Assembly: GCA_016199745.1 (NCBI GenBank)
Contig: JACQFZ010000056.1
Location: 1-64,000 of the forward strand
Direction of reading: 5' to 3'
Source: Gammaproteobacteria bacterium
Lineage (GTDB): Bacteria > Pseudomonadota > Gammaproteobacteria > Acidiferrobacterales > Sulfurifustaceae
Length of the DNA stretch: 64,000 bases
The notes under the pieces are model-generated. The model was not told where the DNA came from, ran no database searches, and saw only the letters and a list, made by a program, of their open reading frames with translations. A program made the translations under genes and the position numbers. Numbering within the stretch: the first letter of the stretch is position 1; the number at the start of each line of letters is the position of its first letter. Positions 52,309 to 59,485 of this stretch are shown one piece after another.

Positions 52309-52383
52309 GGGCGATTAGCTCAGCGGTAGAGCACTGCCTTCACACGGCAGGGGTCGCAGGTTCAAACCCTGCATCGCCCACCA
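52309..52383 (+). tRNA. tRNA-Val (anticodon CAC)
   Basis: A complete 75-nt cloverleaf: acceptor GGGCGAT (52309-52315) pairs with ATCGCCC (52373-52379), discriminator A, encoded CCA. The D arm is GCTC...GAGC, the anticodon stem CTGCC/GGCAG encloses loop TTCACAC with anticodon CAC at 52341-52343, and the T arm is GCAGG-TTCAAAC-CCTGC. It decodes GUG valine codons. Its 3' half is the integration site of the adjacent element and is kept intact. Confidence 0.97.
52339..52383 (+). repeat. attL: 3' half of tRNA-Val, 45-bp direct repeat copy 1
   Basis: Forty-five bases running from the anticodon loop to the terminal CCA recur without mismatch at 53963-54007. The intact gene forms the left boundary of the inserted element, as is usual for tyrosine-recombinase islands that rebuild the tRNA. 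Confidence 0.9.
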
Positions 52384-52427
52384 TGTTTTCAAGTACTTGT
52401 AGCTGCCGCGTGTCCCGTCGTTGTGTC

Positions 52428-52446
52428 TTGGGACAGTTTTGGGACA
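52428..52446 (+). repeat. Left TTGGGACA pair (putative integrase arm sites)
   Basis: Two direct TTGGGACA copies one helical turn (11 bp) apart, 45 bp inside the left att repeat. The same pair with the same spacing occurs at the right end of the element. Confidence 0.6.
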
Positions 52447-52551
52447 ACGCGCGCGAATTTATTCGCGCCGTGTCTCAGTGTGGAGGCATGCACGCCAACC
52501 ATCTTCAAACGTGGCGACGGCCAACCGATCTGTCCACAACGCACCAATAGC

Positions 52552-52821
52552 TCAGCCGAGCCGGTTGAGACAATCGATGAGCTTGCGTTCGGATACATTG
52601 GCAAAGTCGCGACGAAACAGACCTAAAACCTTGGGAAGCGGCAACCCCATACGCTGGCCCGCTTTTTCCTGCGACAGACCAAGACGACGCGCGGCCTTTA
52701 TGATCTGAATGACCAAACCGGATTTGGTCTTCAGTTTTTCCGCGTTCGGCAGACCGAGATCGGCAAAGATGTTGCCGGAACTCTTCTCAACCTCAAGACC
52801 TTTAACGGTTCGCTTACGCAT
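52552..52821 (-). CDS. XRE-type HTH antitoxin-like protein (second antitoxin)
   Basis: An 89-residue protein. The helix-turn-helix region IIKAARRLGLSQEKAGQRMGLPLPKVLGLFRRDF (about residues 39-72) and the lead-in SGNIFADLGLPNAEKLKTKS are those of the COG5606-type HTH antitoxins that pair with Gp49/HigB-like toxins. It lies 31 bp downstream of a related antitoxin gene, so the module has one toxin and two antitoxins. It may be an orphan retained from a second toxin-antitoxin pair, or an extra repressor. Confidence 0.8.
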   Translation of the reverse strand: MRKRTVKGLEVEKSSGNIFADLGLPNAEKLKTKSGLVIQIIKAARRLGLSQEKAGQRMGLPLPKVLGLFRRDFANVSERKLIDCLNRLG

Positions 52822-52852
52822 CGTTCATCCTGCCGATCCATAGCTCGGGACG

Positions 52853-53185
52853 TTAGGCAACCTTAACCAACACCTCACCGCGCGAACGCTGGCGGGTTTT
52901 GGGGCGTGTCACGACGATTTCGACATCGCATCCAAGATCGGTCAAGAACTTGAGCAGTCGCTCATAAGAAAAGCCTCGGAGTCTTCCGCGGATGAGCGCA
53001 GAAATCTTGGGCTGGTCGATTCCAAGAAGTTCAGCTGCGGCACTTTGAGTGAGTTTGCGGATTTCGAGGATTTCACCGATGCGAGCCGCAAGCTGCGCTT
53101 TGGCGAGCGCCTCGTCGGGTTTATCATAACCTAAATCGGCGTAGACGTTAGTGCTGCCGACAGTTACAGGAATTTTCTTGCGCAT
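52853..53185 (-). CDS. XRE-type HTH antitoxin
   Basis: A 110-residue protein. VYADLGYDKPDEALAKAQLAARIGEILEIRKLTQSAAAELLGIDQPKISALIRGRLRGFS is the COG5606 HTH domain (about residues 14-72); a basic tail follows (RPKTRQRSRGE). It lies 4 bp after the toxin gene, the HigBA-like order toxin first. It is expected to neutralise the toxin and repress the operon. Confidence 0.88.
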   Translation of the reverse strand: MRKKIPVTVGSTNVYADLGYDKPDEALAKAQLAARIGEILEIRKLTQSAAAELLGIDQPKISALIRGRLRGFSYERLLKFLTDLGCDVEIVVTRPKTRQRSRGEVLVKVA

Positions 53186-53189
53186 GATC

Positions 53190-53546
53190 CTACCTCTTCC
53201 AAGACGAATGGAACTCGATTGCTCGCTTCAGCCGGTCTTTAATCAAGTCCAGCTCTTGCTTCGGTGTGGCGATTCCGTGTTTCGATTTCTTCTGAAACAC
53301 ATGCAATACGTAAACCGCCTGGGCGAACTTCACGGTGTAAACCGCCCGATAGGTATCACTACGGTAATCTTCAACAACCTCCAATACCGACGCCCCGCCA
53401 AAACCCTTGAGCGGCTTGGCATCCGGATGGCGCTTACCGGTCTGGGCCAGGAACAGCGCGTAGCCGAACATGTCCTGCACAGCCTCCGGCAATTTGCGAA
53501 GATCTTCCTTGGACGAACCAATCCATACCACCGGTTTAGCCGTCAT
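53190..53546 (-). CDS. RelE/HigB-superfamily toxin, phage Gp49-like
   Basis: A 118-residue protein. WIGSSKEDLRKLPEAVQDMFGYALFLAQTG opens the Gp49-like (DUF891) fold; VLEVVEDYRSDTYRAVYTVKFAQAVYVLHVFQKKSKHGIATPKQELDLIKDRLKRA contains the conserved beta-strands with Arg and the KKSK...TP loop. It is predicted to be a ribosome-dependent mRNA endonuclease, cytoplasmic. It is the first gene of the toxin-antitoxin operon inside the tRNA island. The upstream sequence TATGCCAAATATAGCATATTTT holds a small inverted repeat (TATGC...GCATA) that may be its operator. Confidence 0.88.
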   Translation of the reverse strand: MTAKPVVWIGSSKEDLRKLPEAVQDMFGYALFLAQTGKRHPDAKPLKGFGGASVLEVVEDYRSDTYRAVYTVKFAQAVYVLHVFQKKSKHGIATPKQELDLIKDRLKRAIEFHSSWKR

Positions 53547-53552
53547 TCACAC

Positions 53553-53572
53553 ACCGAGTATGCCAAATATAG
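53553..53572 (-). promoter_or_regulatory. Possible operator of the toxin-antitoxin operon
   Basis: An imperfect palindrome, TATGCcaaataTAGCATA, lies just upstream of the toxin start in AT-rich DNA and could be the antitoxin binding site. It is short, so chance is not excluded. Confidence 0.35.
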
Positions 53573-53834
53573 CATATTTTCGAGGCTCAGAACAAAGTCA
53601 TTTTTTTGTTTGCCCGGATATCTGATTGATGTTTTTAGCGAAGTGGTCAATTACGACGGGCAGCATTCCTACCCAATATCGATTACTTTTAAATCAGCCT
53701 CGTCATCCCGATGCGGGTCGCAAAATGTAGGCACAGTACTGCGAGCGCAAATGAGATCGCCTTGGGACACTTACTCGGCCTGTTGTGACCCTTGCCGTTT
53801 CGGTATTATGCGAATGTGAAGCTCGATCCGATTT

Positions 53835-53853
53835 TTGGGACAAATTTGGGACA
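53835..53853 (+). repeat. Right TTGGGACA pair (putative integrase arm sites)
   Basis: Two direct TTGGGACA copies 11 bp apart, about 110 bp inside the right att repeat. A third copy lies at 53762-53769. Confidence 0.6.
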
Positions 53854-53962
53854 CTCAGGTCGGGAATTCGCAGGTGACGACGGTAACGTGAAGTAGCCTA
53901 AAGTACTGTTTGTAAAACACATGCGTCGATAACGTGTTGAAGCGAAAGCACCCCAAATCGCT

Positions 53963-54007
53963 TTCACACGGCAGGGGTCGCAGGTTCAAACCCTGCATCG
54001 CCCACCA
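53963..54007 (+). repeat. attR: 45-bp tRNA-Val 3' repeat, copy 2
   Basis: An exact copy of 52339-52383 (TTCACACGG...CGCCCACCA). The tRNA 5' half is missing, so this is not a functional tRNA gene. It marks the right junction of the inserted element. Confidence 0.9.
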
Positions 54008-54263
54008 ATGAATCAGTCACTTCGTCTACGCTGTTCTGAAACGCCTCATTTGCGCGCAGACGCTTGGCCACCCCGTACCCATCGATCTTCGGCAAACCGA
54101 TATCCAGCAACAGAGCGTGGGGTCGATACTCCTGCGCTGCCTCGATAGCGCGCGGGCCATCATGCACAACATGTACGACATGCCCCAACGGTTCGAGCAG
54201 CATGGTCAAACTTAGTGCGGCGTCGATATTGTCATCCGCTATCAGCACGCGCAACGAGTCCAC
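54008..54263 (-). pseudogene. Truncated response-regulator receiver domain
   Basis: From a GTG at 54263 the frame reads a normal REC domain start: SLRVLIADDNIDAALSLTMLLEPLGH, with the acidic pair DD, then HALLLDIGLPKIDGYGVAKRLR with the phospho-acceptor Asp. It breaks after about 80 residues, before the conserved Thr and Lys of the domain. The open frame continues to 53964 only because it reads the tRNA repeat backwards. It overlaps the kinase fragment, as kinase/regulator pairs often do. Confidence 0.8.
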
Positions 54264-54362
54264 AGCCGCGTTTCCGCTCGGATAATATCCGCGGCAGGCG
54301 CTTTGGTAGTCGGCGCTTCCGCCAACGGCAGCGCTACGATGAATTCACTACCTTTTCTCCCC
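54242..54362 (-). pseudogene. C-terminal fragment of a sensor histidine kinase
   Basis: Minus-strand translation gives RKGSEFIVALPLAEAP and then a linker ending at a TGA (54242-54244). G-x-GSEFxVxLPL is the last strand of the HATPase domain of hybrid-type sensor kinases. Everything upstream of it is lost. It precedes and overlaps the receiver fragment. Confidence 0.75.
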
Positions 54363-54389
54363 ATGAATTCGGGAGAAGTCCGTTGTTAA

Positions 54390-54535
54390 GTTAAGTGCCA
54401 TTCACTCCCCACTCCTTTGCTCCTTTGAACAGGCGAGTGAACACGGGCTTGGTGTCGCCCACGGCCGTAGCCAAACAGATAGCGGCTTAGATTATCGGTG
54501 ACCGTGAGCAGATAGCAGTACTGTCCGCTGCCCAT
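54390..54535 (-). mobile_element. Remnant of an IS481-like transposase
   Basis: Minus-strand translation from 54535 gives GSGQYCYLLTVTDNLSRYLFGYGRG, which matches the integrase-core strand of IS481-type transposases (YPLTVTDxxSRYLL). The frame then drifts and stops. No terminal inverted repeats were identified, so only an internal scrap remains. Confidence 0.65.
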
Positions 54536-54562
54536 TGGTTGTTGAGCCATTTCCTCGGGGAG

Positions 54563-54905
54563 ATCCTTTTCACCGGGATTCCACTAGCCCGGAGTCAAGC
54601 GGTGAGATCAGACACCGCATCTTGGTGATTTTATCTCATAAGTTAATGGAAAAAATTTCATTTTTTTTGAGATTAATTGTCATCCACACTGTTCTGATGA
54701 TGAACCTGCGATCGGAATCAACGACGTCATCGACACAGCTGGCCAACCGAGCCATCGCTTTCGATGCTTTCGATCGCAACGACGAGCCGCTGCTGAGGCA
54801 AGTCGTTAGATAAGACGTTGAGTTTGATTCAAACCGTCGTCAAAACAAAATTCGCGACAGCGATCATAACGATACTCGTCTAGACAGCTGAGAGCCGCAC
54901 TGTCC
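54563..54905. other. Gene-free, AT-rich debris region
   Basis: It contains the inverted repeat ATCTCA...TGAGAT enclosing an A/T-rich stretch with a T-run (about 54632-54674), which could form a hairpin. No coding frame shows family character. It sits between transposase and TAXI remnants, so it is probably relic DNA. Confidence 0.4.
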
Positions 54906-55100
54906 GTGCCGGAAATAAAACAGGAAGTGGCGAAAAGTTGCCAAAGTAGTCGGTCGCCTGGACTGCCTTCTGCTGTCGCGTTCAAACATCTCACCCCAGA
55001 GGAAATGCTGCGCGGTCTATCGGCTCCGTTCCATCGCGGCGCTCTCGAATACTACAAAGAGCGCGGCTGGAAAGTTCCGACAACCCTCGCCGCACGATGA
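54906..55100 (+). pseudogene. C-terminal remnant of a TAXI-type TRAP substrate-binding protein
   Basis: The end of this frame reads HLTPEEMLRGLSAPFHRGALEYYKERGW, resembling the C-terminus of TAXI-family binding proteins, where (P/L)HPGAxxYYxExG is conserved. Only about 35 residues match and the rest of the protein is absent. It ends 7 bp before the decarboxylase gene. The assignment rests on a short motif. Confidence 0.45.
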
Positions 55101-55107
55101 GACCAAC

Positions 55108-57912
55108 GTGGGACTCGCGACAATCCACCCACCTACCAACGATGGCGAGAACGTCGCCACAGGCTATGAAATGAACCTTAAGTTGAATGCCGCCCAATCA
55201 CAACGCGACAACTCGATCAGTTTTTTTGGCGGTGTTTGGGAAGCACGGAACGATTACTGGATACATCTGGCGGATAACGCAACCTGCCTGACCGACGCCG
55301 GGAGTAACGGCGGCAACATCGAATCGGTGCGCGGTCGCACCGCTAAGATTCTACAACAACTCGAACCCATCGAAAGCTATTGGGCATTCCCTGGCCGGAT
55401 CCAGTTCGAGCGCTTACTCACACTGTTTCACAACGGGGAGTTTCGCCGGTTCAACGAGTCGGTGCAGCCGATCGCGCGTGCGGTGTCGGGTCAGACGTAC
55501 CGCTCCGCCCCAGGCGGACTGTGCTTCACCGGCAACGACGCTGCTGTCGGGAAAGCGGCGCGCGAAGAACGCCGGGACGACGCGCGCCGCCCCTACTTCG
55601 AAGTGTTGATCGTCGATAATTTGTCGGCACAACAGGAAGAATCGCTGCGCGCGCGTGTGCGTCGCCGGCGCCGGCCGGAGGACAAATTTATTTATGAGAT
55701 CGTAACTGTCCCAAGTTATGAGGACGCTTTGATCGCTGCATTGCTCAACTTCAACCTCCAGGCCTGTGTGATCCGCCACGGCTTTTTGTTGAAGTCGAAA
55801 TTCACGCTTGACGTATTGCACAAACTGGTCGACGGCAATGAAGCGGCACTACATACGCTCGAGCGTTTGCCAAAGAGCGAACGCGGTTGTTGGCTCGGCG
55901 CCAAGATCGCGCAGCTACGGCCCGAGATCGATCTATACATGGTGGCCGATGTGCCGAGGGAAGACATTGCTGGTCAGCTGGGCGAGAAATTCCAACGCGG
56001 GTTTTATAGCGAGGACGATGACCACGAGCTGCACTGCAGCATTTTGCAGGCAATCGAAGATCGCTACCAGACGCCTTTTTTTACCGCGCTCCGTGAATAC
56101 AGCCAGCAACCGACGGGGGCATTCCATGCGCTGCCTATCTCTCGCGGCAAGTCGATTCTGCAATCGCACTGGATTCGAGATATGGCGCAGTTCTACGGGC
56201 TCGGCATATTCATGGCGGAAACCTCGGCCACATCCGGTGGCCTCGACTCACTACTGGAGCCAACCGGACCGATGAAGCTCGCGCAGGTGCTCGCGGCGCG
56301 CGCCTTCGGTTCCAAGTACACGTTCTTCGTCACCAACGGCACCTCGACCGCGAACAAAATCGTTGTGCAGGCGTTAATCCAGCCGGGTGATATCGTGCTG
56401 CTCGACCGCAACTGTCATAAGTCGCATCACTACGGCATGGTGCTCTCGGGTGCGCAAGTCGCGTACCTCGATGCCTATCCGCTGAATGAGTACGCCATGT
56501 ATGGCGCCGTACCACTGCGGGAGATCAAACGCACGCTGCTCGCATTTCGCCGTGCTGACAAGCTCGATCGGGTTAAGCTCGTGCTGCTCACTAACTGCAC
56601 CTTCGATGGCGTGGTATATGACGTCGAGCGCGTCATGGAGGAATGCCTCGCTATCAAACCGGATCTGATCTTCCTCTGGGACGAGGCGTGGTTCGCGTTC
56701 GCCGGATTTCATCCGGCATATCGCCGACGCACTGGCATGGGCGCCGCCGCACGGCTGCGCGAACGCTTCGACAGTCCCGACTATCAGCAGCGCTATCTCG
56801 ATTTCAAAGAATCGTTCAGCGATACCGCCGACGACGCGCTTTGGTTGTCCACGCGCCTCGTGCCCGATCCGGCTATGGCACGCATACGCGTGTACGTAAC
56901 ACACTCGACCCACAAGACCCTGACGGCGCTACGACAAGGATCGATGATTCACGTCTACGACCAGGACTTCAAAAAAAATGTCGAGGTGGCGTTTCGCGAG
57001 GCGTATATGACGCACACATCGACCTCGCCGAACTATCAAATCCTGGCGTCGCTCGACGTCGGCCGCCGGCAAGTCGAGCTCGAAGGCTACGAATTGGTTC
57101 AATTGCAGTTGAATCACGCAATGACACTGCGAAAACAGATCGCAACGCATCCGTTGATAAAAAAGTATTTCCGCTTTCTTACTCCGACCGATTTAATCCC
57201 AGCGGAATTTCGATCCTCTGGTATCGATAGCTATTTCAATACAGACCAGCCTTGGACGTGCATGGAACAGTGCTGGCGGAGCGATGAGTTTGTGATTGAT
57301 CCCACACGCCTGACGCTCCATATCGGCGCGACCGGTATTGACGGCGACACTTTCAAGCACGAGTACTTGATGGATATGTTCGGCATCCAGATTAATAAGA
57401 CCTCGCGCAATACGGTGCTGTTCATGACCAACATCGGCACCACGCGCAGCGCGGTCGCGTACTTGATCGAGGTGTTAGCGAAGCTTGCCCACGCGTTCGA
57501 TCAGCGCACCGATGACATCAGTCCGGTGGAGCTGCACCGGCATCGAGCACGGATCGATACGCTGACTCAGCAGCAACCACCGCTGCCGAACTTCAGCGAA
57601 TTTCATCAACGGTTTCGCTGCGATCCGTTAACACCGGAGGGTGACATTCGTAAGGCTTACTTCATGGCGCACGATGGGAGCCTGTGCCGCCACATCACGT
57701 TGACGGAGCTTGAACGGCAGGTGGCGCTGGGCGATACGCTCGTGTCAGCGGCGTTCGTGATTCCCTATCCGCCCGGTTTCCCAGTGTTGTTGCCCGGACA
57801 ACTCATCAGCAAGGAGATCCTGGCGTTCATGGAAGCGCTCGATACGCGCGAAATTCACGGCTACCGCCCGGAAATCGGTTTTCGCGTGTTCACTGACGAG
57901 GCGTTGTCGTAA
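55108..57912 (+). CDS. Orn/Lys/Arg-decarboxylase-family PLP enzyme (long form)
   Basis: A 934-residue fold-type I PLP enzyme. A receiver-like wing domain occupies about residues 165-230 (YFEVLIVDNLSAQQEESL). The PLP domain has FVTNGTSTANKIVVQALIQPGD, NCHKSHHYGMVLSGA, LTNCTFDGVVYDVERVM, FLWDEAWFAFAGFHP (Asp binding the pyridine N) and THSTHKTLTALRQGS (Schiff-base Lys). The C-terminal domain follows. It is longer than LdcC/SpeF (about 715-730) and forms a separate uncharacterised group. The start is GTG 55108; an ATG at 55171 is possible. Substrate unknown; neighbouring glutaminase and amino-acid transport genes hint at amino-acid catabolism or acid tolerance. Confidence 0.83.
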   Translation: MGLATIHPPTNDGENVATGYEMNLKLNAAQSQRDNSISFFGGVWEARNDYWIHLADNATCLTDAGSNGGNIESVRGRTAKILQQLEPIESYWAFPGRIQFERLLTLFHNGEFRRFNESVQPIARAVSGQTYRSAPGGLCFTGNDAAVGKAAREERRDDARRPYFEVLIVDNLSAQQEESLRARVRRRRRPEDKFIYEIVTVPSYEDALIAALLNFNLQACVIRHGFLLKSKFTLDVLHKLVDGNEAALHTLERLPKSERGCWLGAKIAQLRPEIDLYMVADVPREDIAGQLGEKFQRGFYSEDDDHELHCSILQAIEDRYQTPFFTALREYSQQPTGAFHALPISRGKSILQSHWIRDMAQFYGLGIFMAETSATSGGLDSLLEPTGPMKLAQVLAARAFGSKYTFFVTNGTSTANKIVVQALIQPGDIVLLDRNCHKSHHYGMVLSGAQVAYLDAYPLNEYAMYGAVPLREIKRTLLAFRRADKLDRVKLVLLTNCTFDGVVYDVERVMEECLAIKPDLIFLWDEAWFAFAGFHPAYRRRTGMGAAARLRERFDSPDYQQRYLDFKESFSDTADDALWLSTRLVPDPAMARIRVYVTHSTHKTLTALRQGSMIHVYDQDFKKNVEVAFREAYMTHTSTSPNYQILASLDVGRRQVELEGYELVQLQLNHAMTLRKQIATHPLIKKYFRFLTPTDLIPAEFRSSGIDSYFNTDQPWTCMEQCWRSDEFVIDPTRLTLHIGATGIDGDTFKHEYLMDMFGIQINKTSRNTVLFMTNIGTTRSAVAYLIEVLAKLAHAFDQRTDDISPVELHRHRARIDTLTQQQPPLPNFSEFHQRFRCDPLTPEGDIRKAYFMAHDGSLCRHITLTELERQVALGDTLVSAAFVIPYPPGFPVLLPGQLISKEILAFMEALDTREIHGYRPEIGFRVFTDEALS

Positions 57913-58132
57913 TTGGTCCAATGACAAGGAAGTTTAATGAGCCACAACCTAACCTCATGCCTTGATGCGTTGCGGTGGGAGTGCCCTTATTGTGCGGCTT
58001 GCACTCTGCCACCCCCTTCCATATCGATCGGCAAGCGCTCGATCATGACAACAACACTGTTGGTGCCAGAAATTGTAGTCGCCGTGTGTGGTTCGTCGTT
58101 CCCACGATCGATTTGTTGATCATCTGCCACAA

Positions 58133-59095
58133 ATGAGACACATAACTTTTCGCCAGCTTACGGTGTTTGCTTCGGTGGCTGCCAATCGCAGTTTCTCGCG
58201 TGCTGCCGAAGATTTGTGCCTCACGCAACCCGCCGTCTCGATGCAGATCAAACAACTGGAAGACCGGGTCGGTTTGCCGTTGTTCGAGAAAATGGGTAAA
58301 CGCATCTATCTAACAGAAGCCGGGACCACACTGGCACGTCATGCGAACACCATTGCCCAGCAATTGCGTGTAGCAGAAGAAGACCTATCGGCACTGCGCG
58401 GGGGGCACGTTAGTCCGCTAAACATCGGCATGGTCAGCGCCGCGAAATATTTCGCGGTGCGCCTACTTGCCGATTTCTGTCGGCAATGCCCGAACATCGA
58501 ACTGCGCTTGAACGTGCAAAACCGTGAACGCACGTTGGAATTGCTCGCCGACAATCAAATTGACCTCGCCATTATGGACGACACACCACAAGAAATTGAC
58601 ACGGTCGCCGAATCGTTCGCCGAGCATCCGTATTTCTTTATAGCCAACTACGATCACGCGTTGGTAAACAAACACCGCATATTACTGGAGACATTAAACT
58701 CAGAATTTTTCCTAGTTCGCGAACCGAAATCGGGAACGCGAATTCTCACCGATCGCTATTTTTTGGAAAATAATTTTCGACCCAAAGCAGTGTTGGAATT
58801 GGATTGCAACGAAACGATCAAGCAAGCGGTAATGGCCGGCATGGGAATCGCTTTTTTGTCGGCGTATGCGGTCGCGTTGGAGCTGCAAGTCGGTCGCCTG
58901 AGTCGGCTTAAGGTGATTGGCACACCGGTCGTTAGTGAATGGTTCGCTGTGCGTCGCACAGAAAAGCAGCTACCGCGGGTGGCGGAGACGTTCTGCCAGT
59001 TCTTGCATCAAGAAGGGAAACAGACAATGACGCATTTACTAAAAGGTAGATCGCATATCTTTAAAACCGTGTTCACTGATCAAGCGATCGGTTAA
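58133..59095 (+). CDS. LysR-family transcriptional regulator (CbbR-like)
   Basis: About 320 residues from the ATG at 58133 (MRHITFRQLTVFASVAANRSF); an upstream in-frame start adds 15 unconserved residues. The winged HTH is SFSRAAEDLCLTQPAVSMQIKQLEDRVGLPLFEKMG, followed by the substrate-binding domain (LNIGMVSAAKYFAVRLLADF, GMGIAFLSAYAVALEL). The opening is that of CbbR-type regulators. It lies 220 bp downstream of the decarboxylase on the same strand and faces the glutaminase run. Its inducer is unknown. Confidence 0.92.
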   Translation: MRHITFRQLTVFASVAANRSFSRAAEDLCLTQPAVSMQIKQLEDRVGLPLFEKMGKRIYLTEAGTTLARHANTIAQQLRVAEEDLSALRGGHVSPLNIGMVSAAKYFAVRLLADFCRQCPNIELRLNVQNRERTLELLADNQIDLAIMDDTPQEIDTVAESFAEHPYFFIANYDHALVNKHRILLETLNSEFFLVREPKSGTRILTDRYFLENNFRPKAVLELDCNETIKQAVMAGMGIAFLSAYAVALELQVGRLSRLKVIGTPVVSEWFAVRRTEKQLPRVAETFCQFLHQEGKQTMTHLLKGRSHIFKTVFTDQAIG

Positions 59096-59122
59096 TTCTT
59101 TGGCGACAAGAGAAGCTTCCGC

Positions 59123-59370
59123 TTAGGATTCACGATACTGCTTCGCCGCATCAAGCAATCAGTCCTTGAATGTCTGCAACAACTCGGAACTTTATTTGTG
59201 CTCCGGGTGCACGAAGTAATAACCGCGCTCGCTGCGCAGCGACAGATGGCAAGGTATAAGCAGTGTCCGTCCCGCCAATTCATGGGCGACTAGGAATCGT
59301 GGCACCAACGCCATTCCCGATCCTGCCCGCGCCGCTTCGATCAGCATGGAAAATAATTCGAAGCGCAGAC
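59123..59370 (-). pseudogene. Decayed LysR-type regulator, C-terminal part
   Basis: The minus strand encodes LRFELFSMLIEAARAGSGMALVPRFLVAHELAG...RSERGYYFVHPEHK, then an in-frame TAA, SSELLQTFKD, an in-frame TGA, LLDAAKQYRES and a final stop. This is the end of the effector domain of a GcvA-like LysR protein with two nonsense codons. Its 5' side joins a duplicated piece of the small unknown gene. It is distinct from the intact LysR protein nearby. Confidence 0.8.
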
Positions 59371-59373
59371 CTT

Positions 59374-59453
59374 AAATCGACTCGAAAAGTGAGCTTGACC
59401 CGATAGATTGAATCAGGAATTGCTTGATAAGCAGATGCGCCCACATCGGGATT
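59374..59453 (-). repeat. 80-bp duplicated segment, copy 1 (truncated)
   Basis: Identical to 60790-60869 except two substitutions. In this copy it is fused to the LysR remnant and has lost the first codons of the small gene (about 40 bp deletion); further similarity (GGTTGCGGGTAATT) resumes on the other side. Confidence 0.9.
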
Positions 59454-59485
59454 CCGGCGCGGTTGCGGGTAATTGACGACTGGAC

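Larger units (their letters stand above)
52384..53962. mobile_element. Mini genomic island (about 1.6 kb) in tRNA-Val, integrase-less, TA cargo
   Basis: The DNA between the two 45-bp tRNA repeats carries only a toxin and two antitoxin genes. Near its left end lie two TTGGGACA motifs (52428-52435, 52439-52446), and near its right end three (53762-53769, 53835-53842, 53846-53853). Both close pairs have exactly 11-bp spacing. This is what arm-type binding sites of a tyrosine integrase would look like. No integrase or excisionase is present, so the element is either a deletion relic or a satellite mobilised in trans. Confidence 0.8.
53547..53962. other. Gene-free right arm of the island
   Basis: About 416 bp between the toxin gene and the right att repeat. 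It holds three TTGGGACA motifs and the TA promoter zone. No coding frame with family character was found; the 222-codon plus-strand frame crossing the toxin gene is a shadow. Confidence 0.55.

Noticed and set aside
53964-54007. C-terminal GDAGFEPATPAV peptide of the receiver-domain frame
   Set aside because: It is the antisense translation of the tRNA 3' repeat, a well-known artefact, not protein sequence.
53963-54007. Possible second tRNA-Val gene
   Set aside because: Only the 3' half is present; the acceptor 5' strand and D arm are missing, so it is an att repeat.
54535-54813. Plus-strand 92-codon frame
   Set aside because: It spans transposase debris and AT-rich DNA; no SD and no family pattern.
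57937-58119. 60-codon frame between the decarboxylase and LysR genes
   Set aside because: It has a possible SD (AAGGAAG), but the sequence is low-complexity and unrecognisable; more likely leader DNA.
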